5,890 bases of DNA. Source: Chloroflexota bacterium. GTDB lineage: Bacteria; Chloroflexota; Anaerolineae; Anaerolineales; UBA11579. The notes under the pieces were generated by a model. That model was not told the origin of the DNA. It saw only the letters and a list, made by a program, of their open reading frames with translations, and did no database searches. This document shows positions 1 to 5,890 of this stretch, piece after piece (position 1 is the stretch's first letter; every line of letters begins with the position of its first letter). A program made the translations under genes and the position numbers. The DNA lies in assembly GCA_003250455.1 (NCBI GenBank), contig QKGK01000257.1, forward strand, positions 1-5,890, written 5' to 3'.

Positions 1-2571
1 AGCCCCGTCCGCCAGCAATATCTGGATATCAAAGCCAAACACCGGGACGCGATCCTGTTCTTCCGGTTGGGAGATTTTTACGAGACCTTTGACGATGACG
101 CCGAACTGGTGGCAAAGGAACTGGATATTGTCCTTACCTCGCGCAACGTTGCCAAAGGGATGCGCGTGCCGATGGCGGGCATCCCCCACCACGCAATGGA
201 GAACTACCTTTCCCGGCTGATCGAAAAGGGATACCACATCGCCATCTGCGAGCAGGTTGGGGATGTGCCGGTGAACGGCCTGATGCCGCGCGAGGTCGTG
301 CGCATCGTCACGCCGGGGACGATCGTAGAACCGGGCTTGCTTCCGGGGGACAAAAATAACTACCTGGCGGCGTTCGTGCTCTCGGATTCGCATGCCGGGG
401 TGGCGCACGTGGACATCACCACCGGGGAATTTGCCGCCACCGAGCTGACCGGCGTGGATATCCAGACAGCAGTGCGGGCGGAACTGAACCGCTTGCACCC
501 GGCTGAGGTACTGATACCGGATTCGATTGACCTGAGCGACTGGGAGAACGGCCTGCCGGGCTTCCAGACCTATTTCCCGGCCTGGCGCTTTGAACCGGGC
601 CGCAGCGAAGAGAGCCTGAAAACCCAGTTCGAGGCTGGTTCGCTGGATGGCTATGGCTTGCGGGGGCATTCTCTTGCCGTACGGGCTGCAGGCGGGATCC
701 TGCAGTACCTTAAAGAAACCCAGCCGGCAGCGCTCAAGCTGCTGACGGGGATCAGCTTTTACCAGTTGAGCGAATTCATGGTGCTGGATGCCAATACCCG
801 GCGCAACCTGGAACTGGTGGAAACGCTGCGCGACCGGCGGGTCAAAGGTTCGCTGCTGGGCGTATTGGAGAAAACCATCACACCGATGGGCGGGCGAATG
901 CTGAACCAGTGGGTCAGCCGCCCGCTGCTGAATGTGGAGGAGATCGTCTCCCGGCAGGATGGTGTGGCGCATTTTTATGAGGACGGGCTCAACCGGGCAG
1001 AAGTGCGGGCGGCGCTCAAACCACTATATGACCTGGAACGCCTGACAAACCGGGTGGTGGGGGGTACCGCCCAGCCGCGTGACCTGGTGGCGATCCGTGC
1101 CACGCTGACGCAGCTGCCGATACTTCGGGGTTTGCTCCCCATAGAAGGCGGACCGCTGCATCCGGTTCTGGCGAATTTTTCCCTGTGCGAGGAAGAATTG
1201 TACTTGCTGCAAACAGCAATTGCCGAAGAACCACCGGCCACGGTGCAAAATACCGGCATCATCCGCAAGGGATATTCGGACGAGCTGGACGGCGTGATGG
1301 AAGGCTCCGCTTTTGCCCGGGAGTGGATCGCCGGATTGGAAAAAGTTGAGCGCGACCGGCTGGGGATCAAATCGCTCAAGGTGGGGTACAACAAAGTCCA
1401 CGGCTATTACATCGAGGTAACCAAATCCAATACGGACATAGTGCCGGACGATTACATCCGCAAACAGACGCTGGTCAACGCCGAACGCTATATCACCCCC
1501 GAATTAAAGGATTACGAATCGCAGGTGCTGAATGCGGAAGAACGCATCCACGAGATCGAACTGCGCCTGTTCAGGCAAGTATGCAGCCTGCTGGCAAAAA
1601 CTGCTCCCCAAATCATCTCGACCGCACGGGCCGTTGCCGAAATCGATGTGCTTGCCACTCTGGCTGAAGTGGCAGCGGTGAATGGGTATGTCCGCCCGGA
1701 AGTGGTGGCAGAGGATGTGCTGGAAGTGCGGGACAGCCGCCACCCGGTGGTGGAACACAGCTTACGCTCCGGGGACCGCTTTGTGCCCAACGACATCATC
1801 TTCGAGAACGGCGAGCGCATCCGGTTGATCACCGGGCCGAACATGAGCGGGAAATCCACTTACCTGCGGCAGGTAGCCCTGGTGGTGCTGATGGCGCAAA
1901 TGGGCAGCTATGTCCCGGCGGATTCGGCCAAAATTGGGCTGGTGGACCGCATCTTTACCCGCATCGGGGCGCAGGATGAGATCCATGCCGGACAGTCTAC
2001 CTTTATGGTCGAGATGGTAGAAACAGCCAATATCCTCAACCATGCCACCAGCAAGAGCCTGCTCATCCTGGATGAGATCGGGCGCGGCACCAGCACCTAT
2101 GACGGCGTTTCGATCGCCTGGTCGGTGGTGGAATATCTGCATAACCACCCGGACCTGCGCCCCAAGACCCTGTTCGCCACCCATTACCACGAGCTGACCC
2201 AGCTCTCGGAGCTGCTGCCGGGGGTACGGAACTATAACGTCGCGGTCAGCGAGGCGGACAACAATGTTGTCTTTCTGCATAAGATCATTCCCGGCGGGGC
2301 AGACCGCTCGTATGGCATCCATGTGGGGCAGCTGGCCGGGCTGCCCAGGCCGGTGGTACAGCGCGCCCAGGAAATCCTGATGCAGCTGGAGGCTTCTTCG
2401 GGGAGTGCGGTGCGCATCAACCCGATTGCGCCCAAACAGGCCGCGCTCTTCCCCGAGACCAATCCGCTGCTGGATGAGCTTGAAAAGATCGATATTAATG
2501 CCGTCAGCCCGATGGAAGCGCTGAACAAGCTGTATGAGTGGCAGCGAAAATTCCTGGAAAATAAAAAGTAA
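1..2571 (+). CDS. mutS: DNA mismatch repair protein MutS (5' end cut off by window edge)
   Basis: MutS finds base mismatches and small loops in newly replicated DNA and, in an ATP-dependent step, recruits MutL. The reading frame is open from base 1 (SPVRQQYLDIK...) and gives 856 codons; by comparison with E. coli MutS only about 10 residues are missing. TTG at 67 is an internal Leu codon (FFRLGDFYE), not the start. Visible landmarks, in window residue numbers: mismatch-binding Phe and Glu in GDFYE (F26, E28, matching E. coli F36/E38); clamp region around GYNKVHGYYIEV (462-473) and RKQTLVNAERYITPELK (from 487); Walker A GPNMSGKST (612-620); Walker B LILDEIGRGTST with D691/E692; FATHYHEL (725-732); helix-turn-helix region GGADRSYGIHVGQLAG (765-780). 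Near the C-terminus a QAALF motif (813-817) fits the beta-clamp binding consensus, followed by the short C-terminal domain. All catalytic motifs are intact and the full length is typical of MutS1. It is the first visible gene of the putative operon. Confidence 0.97.
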   Translation, partial: SPVRQQYLDIKAKHRDAILFFRLGDFYETFDDDAELVAKELDIVLTSRNVAKGMRVPMAGIPHHAMENYLSRLIEKGYHIAICEQVGDVPVNGLMPREVVRIVTPGTIVEPGLLPGDKNNYLAAFVLSDSHAGVAHVDITTGEFAATELTGVDIQTAVRAELNRLHPAEVLIPDSIDLSDWENGLPGFQTYFPAWRFEPGRSEESLKTQFEAGSLDGYGLRGHSLAVRAAGGILQYLKETQPAALKLLTGISFYQLSEFMVLDANTRRNLELVETLRDRRVKGSLLGVLEKTITPMGGRMLNQWVSRPLLNVEEIVSRQDGVAHFYEDGLNRAEVRAALKPLYDLERLTNRVVGGTAQPRDLVAIRATLTQLPILRGLLPIEGGPLHPVLANFSLCEEELYLLQTAIAEEPPATVQNTGIIRKGYSDELDGVMEGSAFAREWIAGLEKVERDRLGIKSLKVGYNKVHGYYIEVTKSNTDIVPDDYIRKQTLVNAERYITPELKDYESQVLNAEERIHEIELRLFRQVCSLLAKTAPQIISTARAVAEIDVLATLAEVAAVNGYVRPEVVAEDVLEVRDSRHPVVEHSLRSGDRFVPNDIIFENGERIRLITGPNMSGKSTYLRQVALVVLMAQMGSYVPADSAKIGLVDRIFTRIGAQDEIHAGQSTFMVEMVETANILNHATSKSLLILDEIGRGTSTYDGVSIAWSVVEYLHNHPDLRPKTLFATHYHELTQLSELLPGVRNYNVAVSEADNNVVFLHKIIPGGADRSYGIHVGQLAGLPRPVVQRAQEILMQLEASSGSAVRINPIAPKQAALFPETNPLLDELEKIDINAVSPMEALNKLYEWQRKFLENKK

Positions 2572-2593
2572 AATTACGTGATCAGAGGGTTGT

Positions 2594-3034
2594 ATGAGCC
2601 AATTTCCTACAGATGAAAAAACCTGGTTGAACGGATTTGACCAGGTGCATATGCACACTGCGGTTGAAAACCTGGGGATCACTTTGGAATCGATCAATGA
2701 GAGCCAGATCGTACTGATCATGCCAATCAGCGATAAGGTGCGCCAGCCTTATGGACTGCTGCACGGAGGCGCCAGCATGCTGCTGGCCGAATCAGCAGCC
2801 AGTGTTCACGCCGCCTGGGGCGTGGACATGAACGTGGTTCAACCAGTTGGGATCGAGATCAACGGATCGCATGTGCGCTCTGCCAGCGAGGGACATGTTC
2901 GGGCGGTGGGCAAGGTGGTACGGCGGACGCGCTCGCTGATCGTGCATCAGGTGGACATATATCTGGTAGAAAGCGGCGAACTGCTGTCTACAGCGAGGGT
3001 GACGAATTTTTACCGCTCCATTTTAAGGGAATAG
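2594..3034 (+). CDS. Hotdog-fold acyl-CoA thioesterase, MenI/YdiI-PaaI family
   Basis: A 146-residue cytoplasmic protein of the hotdog thioesterase superfamily, expected to hydrolyse an acyl-CoA to free acid and CoA. It resembles E. coli YdiI/MenI (1,4-dihydroxy-2-naphthoyl-CoA hydrolase) closely along its length. The active-site segment RQPYGLLHGGASMLLAES contains Q51, H57, G58 and E66. These have the same spacing as Q48, H54, G55 and the catalytic E63 of YdiI. A second conserved block, GIEINGSHVRSASEGHVR, follows, then a typical last strand (LLSTARVTNFYR). ATG at 2594 is preceded by AGAGGG (2584-2589) with a 4-base spacer, and starts 22 bases after the mutS stop. No menaquinone genes are in view, so the true substrate (DHNA-CoA, phenylacetyl-CoA-type thioesters or others) cannot be named. 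The family is well supported; the symbol menI is not. Confidence 0.9.
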   Translation: MSQFPTDEKTWLNGFDQVHMHTAVENLGITLESINESQIVLIMPISDKVRQPYGLLHGGASMLLAESAASVHAAWGVDMNVVQPVGIEINGSHVRSASEGHVRAVGKVVRRTRSLIVHQVDIYLVESGELLSTARVTNFYRSILRE

Positions 3035-3038
3035 GGAT

Positions 3039-3590
3039 ATGGCGCTGCTTTCTGCCTGGCTGGTGAGAGTGTCAAAAGGGTGGTTAGTGCTGCAATCTCT
3101 GCTGGTGTTTGTGCTGTTCATGATCTTTGTGCTCCCTGACCAGGCCGCCAAAGCTGAAGCGTATACGCAGGGTGGGGATTCCCCGGACACTTCCTTCTTT
3201 TATACGCCGGAAAAACTGCTCCAAATGGCAGAGTCATACGGTGAGGAAGGACGGCAGGCGTACATCCAGGCACGGTTTACCTTTGATCTGGTTTTTCCGG
3301 CGGTATATGGCCTGTTTTTAATTACTGCGATCAGCTGGTTAGCCGATCGGACATTTTCTGCTGGTTCCATGTGGCGGCGCCTGAACCTGGTCCCGGCTGC
3401 CGGGGTAATGTTTGACCTTTTGGAGAATATCAGCGCTTCTGTTGTGATGGCAAGGTACCCGAATAGCTCCCTGCTGTTTGGGTGGCTGAGTTCGGGGTTT
3501 ACCCTATTGAAATGGGTGTTTGTTTATGGTAGCTTTATAGTACTGTTGATCTTTGTGCTTTATTGGCTGTATAAACGGATAAAACATTAG
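3039..3590 (+). CDS. Four-helix integral membrane protein of unknown function
   Basis: 183 residues, not assigned to a named function. Four hydrophobic segments are visible: about 15-33, 82-101, 115-137 and 155-177. A polar, probably extracytoplasmic loop of about 48 residues (34-81) lies between helices 1 and 2 and is rich in acidic and aromatic residues. The lysine/arginine-rich tail (YKRIKH) and the MWRR stretch at 111-114 suggest that both termini and the short helix 2-3 loop are cytoplasmic. Two segments look conserved rather than merely hydrophobic: RFTFDLVFPAVYG (79-91) and FDLLEN with following MARYP (125-130, 137-141). They place Asp and Glu in or near the membrane. I recall similar uncharacterised proteins in other bacteria, but give no family name. 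No signal peptidase site is evident. The start is ATG with AAGGGA (3025-3030) eight bases upstream; the gene begins 4 bases after the thioesterase stop, implying coupled translation. Confidence 0.85.
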   Translation: MALLSAWLVRVSKGWLVLQSLLVFVLFMIFVLPDQAAKAEAYTQGGDSPDTSFFYTPEKLLQMAESYGEEGRQAYIQARFTFDLVFPAVYGLFLITAISWLADRTFSAGSMWRRLNLVPAAGVMFDLLENISASVVMARYPNSSLLFGWLSSGFTLLKWVFVYGSFIVLLIFVLYWLYKRIKH

Positions 3591-3603
3591 GGGTTGGACC
3601 TGT

Positions 3604-4122
3604 ATGATCATCTTTTTATTTGGCACCTGGGGTTCCGGGAAATCTTTTGTGGGAGATTTGATCGAGCGTGAATGCGGCTTGCTGCATCATGAAGCGGATA
3701 TTCATTTTAATAAGCCAATGATCAATGCCCTCCACGCACAAACCTTCCATCAGCTGGACCTGACGGATTATTACAACCGGGTGGTTTCGGATATTTTCAA
3801 TTTTAAAAGCCGCACCAATAATTTTGTGGTCAGCCAGGGAGTCTACGAAGAACGGTTCCGTGAATTGATCTACCAGGTGTTTGAACCGGATATCCGCTTT
3901 GTGTGGGTGAAAACCGAGAACCACCATTTCCAGCGGCTGCGCTTAAACCAGCGGTCGGAAAAAACAGGGAACCCGATCAATGGTGAAATGCTTGCCTATA
4001 TGCAGGCCTATTGGCAGGAACCCCAGATCCCGCACGAGGTGCTGCTGAATGGGCCAAAACTGGTGGAACATACCAAAAAAATGCTCCAATCGTGGGGGCT
4101 GTGCATCGACTGGGAAAGTTAG
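3604..4122 (+). CDS. Small P-loop kinase-like NTPase, substrate unknown
   Basis: 172 residues, soluble. It opens directly with a beta strand and a Walker A loop: MIIFLFGTWGSGKS, with G7, G10, G12, K13 and S14 (GxxGxGKS). This is the layout of small-molecule kinases of the shikimate/gluconate/adenylate kinase-like group. After it come HHEADIHF (28-35), where an acidic residue may bind substrate or metal; a buried strand FVVSQGVYEERFRELI (74-89); strand IRFVWVK (97-103); and an arginine-rich stretch RLRLNQRSEKTGNP (111-124) that could be the mobile lid closing over ATP. The size fits a nucleoside or sugar kinase, but no substrate signature is recognised, so only ATP/GTP binding is claimed. The ATG sits at the natural N-terminus of the fold. 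A purine-rich AGGGG (3589-3593), overlapping the upstream stop codon, lies 10 bases before it. It starts 13 bases after the membrane-protein gene and is probably co-transcribed. Confidence 0.82.
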   Translation: MIIFLFGTWGSGKSFVGDLIERECGLLHHEADIHFNKPMINALHAQTFHQLDLTDYYNRVVSDIFNFKSRTNNFVVSQGVYEERFRELIYQVFEPDIRFVWVKTENHHFQRLRLNQRSEKTGNPINGEMLAYMQAYWQEPQIPHEVLLNGPKLVEHTKKMLQSWGLCIDWES

Positions 4123-4127
4123 CAGAC

Positions 4128-4131
4128 AGGA
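4128..4131 (+). promoter_or_regulatory. Ribosome-binding site that selects the GTG start of the MFS gene
   Basis: AGGA within ACAGGAA lies just after the kinase stop codon. Two adjacent in-frame candidate starts follow: TTG at 4135 (3-base spacer) and GTG at 4138 (6-base spacer). The 6-base spacing and the stronger codon favour GTG 4138. No ATG is available nearby. Confidence 0.6.
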
Positions 4132-4137
4132 ACATTG

Positions 4138-5385
4138 GTGAAAAATTACATAGCATTATTACGAAATCGGACAGGTTTTCGCAAGTTGTGGCTGGCCTCG
4201 CTGATCAGCCTGACCGGGGACTGGTTCAATACGATTGCCAGTATGATGATCGTCAACCGGTACACCGAAACCGACCTGGCAATCAGCTGGATCTTGATCG
4301 CCCGGACGCTGCCGCGCTTCCTGCTGGGGCCGCTGGCCGGGGTGTTTGCCGACCGATTCAACCGCAAGACCATTATGGTGATCAGCGACCTGATGCGTGC
4401 CGGGATCGTGCTCAGTTTTTTGTTTGTGGACCGCCCGGAGCGGGTCTGGTTGATCTATGTGCTCACCACGATGCAGTTTGTACTGGCCTCGTTCTTTGAA
4501 CCAGCCAGTTCGGCGCTGATGCCCGGGTTGGTGGGGACAAAACAGGAATTGGTGACCGCCAATGTGCTGATGAGTATCACCTGGTCGTCGATGCTGGCGA
4601 TCGGAGCTGCTTTGGGCGGGGTGTTTGCGGGCATTTTTGGCGCGGATGCAGCTCTAATAATGGATGCGGCCACGTTCCTGCTTTCCGCTGCTCTGGTGTT
4701 CCAGATTCCTTATAAACATATAGGTGCTTTACCTGGAGAACAGAAAAGCGGCTATCGCGACATGCTGGAAGGGTTTTCGTATGTGGTGCAACGTCCGCAT
4801 GTGTTGGTGCTGACCCTGATCAAAACTTTTGGGCAGATTGGGAGTTCGGATATCCTGATTGCCGTATTCGCGGAGCAGTATTTCCCCTACGGGCAGGAAG
4901 GTGCGCTCAGTCTGGGCGTGATGTTCGGCGCGGCGGGATTGGGTGCGTTGATCGGCCCGTTGATCGCCAATAGATATACCAAAGGCGATCACCAGGCACT
5001 GCGGAAGGCAATCCAATATGGGTACCTGCTGATTCCTATGGGGTGGGCGTTGGTCGCATGGTCTCCCAATTTATTGGTGGTGAGTCTGGGGATCATGGTG
5101 AGGTTGATGGGGTCTTCGATCAACTGGACCTATAGTAACGTATTGATCCAGACTGAGGTCCCCGACCGCTTTCTGGGCCGGGTGTTCGCCCTCGACCTGG
5201 GGATGTTCACACTGGCGAGTTCGACCTCTGTTTTCCTAACTGGCTATTTGCTGGACGCCTATCCGCTCACGCCGCGCAACCTGGGATTGTTTTTTGCCCT
5301 GGGGACTTTGGTCCCGGCATTCTATTGGATGTTCTTCCAGGCGCGCCCTTCCCGGTTGGCAGGCCAGCTAGAGCAGAGACCTTAG
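4138..5385 (+). CDS. MFS efflux transporter, EntS/MFS_3 (DHA3) type
   Basis: A 415-residue inner-membrane exporter of the major facilitator superfamily, expected to expel a small molecule by proton antiport. About 12 hydrophobic segments are visible in two halves separated by a polar central loop (about 192-220). Signature blocks, numbered from the TTG one codon upstream: N-terminal FRKLWLASLISLTGDW (15-30); motif A in the helix 2-3 loop, GVFADRFNRKTIM (69-81); SFFEPASSALMPGLV (119-133), typical of the EntS/MefA-like branch; and VPDRFLGRVFALD (342-354), also characteristic of that branch. Members export siderophores, macrolides or other drugs. Nothing nearby (no siderophore synthesis, no regulator) identifies the substrate here. 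GTG 4138 is preferred over TTG 4135 on ribosome-binding-site spacing. The gene starts 15 bases after the kinase gene and its stop overlaps that of the convergent yccF. Length is typical and no truncation is seen. Confidence 0.92.
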   Translation: MKNYIALLRNRTGFRKLWLASLISLTGDWFNTIASMMIVNRYTETDLAISWILIARTLPRFLLGPLAGVFADRFNRKTIMVISDLMRAGIVLSFLFVDRPERVWLIYVLTTMQFVLASFFEPASSALMPGLVGTKQELVTANVLMSITWSSMLAIGAALGGVFAGIFGADAALIMDAATFLLSAALVFQIPYKHIGALPGEQKSGYRDMLEGFSYVVQRPHVLVLTLIKTFGQIGSSDILIAVFAEQYFPYGQEGALSLGVMFGAAGLGALIGPLIANRYTKGDHQALRKAIQYGYLLIPMGWALVAWSPNLLVVSLGIMVRLMGSSINWTYSNVLIQTEVPDRFLGRVFALDLGMFTLASSTSVFLTGYLLDAYPLTPRNLGLFFALGTLVPAFYWMFFQARPSRLAGQLEQRP

Positions 5386-5396
5386 CGCAGGTCTCT
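5375..5396. terminator. Hairpin over the overlapping convergent stop codons, possible bidirectional terminator
   Basis: AGAGACCT (5375-5382) pairs perfectly with AGGTCTCT (5389-5396), giving an 8-bp stem with a 6-base loop TAGCGC. It lies exactly where the MFS gene (+) and yccF (-) meet, so it would form in both transcripts. No T-run follows on either strand, so it is not a canonical intrinsic terminator. It may block exonucleases, weakly terminate, or be chance. The stem is coding for the C-terminal ends of both proteins. Confidence 0.4.
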
Positions 5397-5750
5397 CCCA
5401 AAGGGGGCGATTGCCAGCGGGATGAGCTTGAAATGCTGGTTGGCAAAGGGGATGCCAATGATGGTGATGTACAGCAACAACCCGTGCGCCAGGTGTGTAA
5501 GCGCTATCTCCCATCCAAAAAAAATCGCCCAGAGGATATTGAGCACGACCATGGATGGTCTGCCTGCGTTCTCGTTGGGGACGATCTCGCGTCCAAAGGG
5601 GGACATGGTGGCCAGCCCGAGCTTCATCACCGGCACCCCCAGGGGAATCCCGACGATGGTCAGGCAGATCAGCAATCCGCCAAGCAGGTAGCCTATTCCG
5701 GCCAAAAAACCACCAAAGATCATCCAGATGATATTTCCAAAAAAACTCAT
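5382..5750 (-). CDS. yccF: YccF-family (DUF307) inner-membrane protein
   Basis: A 122-residue integral membrane protein of the YccF family, whose function is not established. It contains two collinear copies of the YccF unit: residues 6-55 (NIIWMIFGGF ... TIVGIP ... SPFGRE) and 71-120 (NILWAIFFGW ... TIIGIP ... APFGRD). The copies are offset by exactly 65 residues without gaps. Each copy has a long hydrophobic stretch ending in the GIP motif and a second amphipathic segment ending in PFGR(E/D). The linker (56-70) is polar. The frame is open 18 codons further upstream to 5804, but the family homology begins at MSFFGNIIW. ATG 5750 has AGGAGA six bases upstream, so the shorter start is chosen. 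The stop codon TAA (5384-5382) overlaps the MFS stop on the other strand. It is probably transcribed alone from the region 5751-5890. Confidence 0.93.
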   Translation of the reverse strand: MSFFGNIIWMIFGGFLAGIGYLLGGLLICLTIVGIPLGVPVMKLGLATMSPFGREIVPNENAGRPSMVVLNILWAIFFGWEIALTHLAHGLLLYITIIGIPFANQHFKLIPLAIAPFGRDLR

Positions 5751-5756
5751 GTTTGC

Positions 5757-5762
5757 TCTCCT
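5757..5762 (-). promoter_or_regulatory. Ribosome-binding site of yccF, decides the start
   Basis: On the - strand this reads AGGAGA, a strong Shine-Dalgarno match, six bases before ATG at 5750. It supports the 122-residue product over the 140-residue reading from 5804. Confidence 0.8.
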
Positions 5763-5799
5763 AAATTCATTGCAAAAACAGGTAGGTTCATATCTATTA

Positions 5800-5828
5800 A
5801 TCATACCTAAAAGTTCCGTCTAATTCCA
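5800..5828 (-). promoter_or_regulatory. Candidate sigma-70-type promoter of yccF
   Basis: On the - strand a -10-like TATGAT (5805-5800, five of six matches to TATAAT) is preceded, after a 17-base spacer, by TGGAAT (5828-5823), which matches the -35 consensus at only three of six positions. Transcription would begin near 5793, giving a leader of about 40 bases. The surrounding DNA is AT-rich. This is a weak, position-based call; Chloroflexota promoter consensus may differ. Confidence 0.3.
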
Positions 5829-5847
5829 TCCAACAAAATATGAGATT

Positions 5848-5873
5848 GGTCGAGCTGGCACTAAACCTGCACC
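5848..5873. repeat. Imperfect GC-rich hairpin, possible fragment of a dispersed intergenic repeat
   Basis: GGT(CGA)GCTGG at 5848-5858 can pair with CCTGCACC at 5866-5873: three pairs, a 3-base bulge, two pairs, one T-T mismatch and two pairs, around a 7-base loop CACTAAA. The rest of 5751-5890 is AT-rich, so this GC-rich patch stands out. It resembles short intergenic palindromes I recall from Chloroflexota and similar genomes, but no second copy is in this window. Confidence 0.25.
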
Positions 5874-5890
5874 CTGATATTCACGTATTC

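Noticed and set aside
67..69. TTG as the mutS start codon
   Set aside because: The upstream in-frame sequence through base 1 matches the MutS N-terminus (RQQYLDIKAKHRDAILFFR), so TTG is an internal Leu codon.
1762..2721. Long open frame of 319 codons on the - strand
   Set aside because: It is antisense to mutS and crosses its stop into the thioesterase start. Its translation has no domain pattern, and the + strand genes fully explain the region.
4011..4499. 162-codon + frame across the kinase/MFS junction
   Set aside because: Out-of-frame shadow. Both overlapping real genes have strong motifs in their own frames, and this translation is low complexity (Asp/Arg/Gly/Ala-rich).
5751..5804. 18-codon N-terminal extension of yccF (start at 5804)
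   Set aside because: The extra residues (MINRYEPTCF...) do not resemble the family, and the strong AGGAGA lies inside this stretch, correctly spaced for ATG 5750.
5325..5810. 161-codon + frame opposite yccF
   Set aside because: Antisense to a clear YccF protein with its own ribosome-binding site; the translation is polar and unlike any protein domain.
5785..5811. TAGGT/ACCTA inverted arms around the yccF candidate -10 box as an operator
   Set aside because: Only five bases pair per arm, with a 17-base gap; extending the arms gives mismatches. This is compatible with chance in AT-rich DNA.
5853..5870. GTGCCAGC on the - strand, like a 16S rRNA motif
   Set aside because: Only eight bases match and the flanks do not fit rRNA or tRNA.
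5840..5890. ATG-started open + frame of 17 codons running off the edge (MRLVELALNLHPDIHVF)
   Set aside because: There is no ribosome-binding site before 5840. Two - strand frames are also open from the right edge, ending at 5861 (EYVNIRVQV) and 5820. With so little sequence, none can be called a gene.

Overview
The window is an ordinary, gene-dense chromosomal stretch of a bacterium with fairly high GC. The best guess is a Chloroflexota (Anaerolineae-type) genome. That rests on remembered resemblance of the MutS sequence (for example the GDFYETF and LMPREVVRIVTPGT stretches) and is an inference, not a search result.

Layout: five genes lie on the + strand, head to tail. They are mutS (5' end cut off by the window edge, 1-2571), a hotdog-fold acyl-CoA thioesterase of the MenI/YdiI type (2594-3034), a four-helix membrane protein of unknown function (3039-3590), a small P-loop kinase-like protein (3604-4122) and a 12-helix MFS exporter of the EntS/MFS_3 type (4138-5385). 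The gaps are 22, 4, 13 and 15 bases, and no terminator or promoter is evident between the genes, so they probably share one transcript whose promoter lies left of the window. A yccF (DUF307) gene follows on the - strand (5750-5382). It converges on the MFS gene so tightly that the two stop codons overlap. A perfect 8-bp hairpin sits exactly over this junction. The last 140 bases (5751-5890) hold the yccF ribosome-binding site, a weak candidate promoter and an imperfect hairpin that may be part of a dispersed repeat. No gene is convincing there.

How the genes relate: mutS is a DNA mismatch-repair gene. The four genes behind it share no obvious pathway with it or with each other (acyl-CoA hydrolysis, membrane protein, kinase-like, efflux). 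The cluster looks like co-transcribed housekeeping and accessory functions rather than a defence system or mobile element. I saw no transposase, integrase, CRISPR array, tRNA or rRNA. The least explained items are the membrane protein, the kinase-like protein and the hairpin over the convergent stops.
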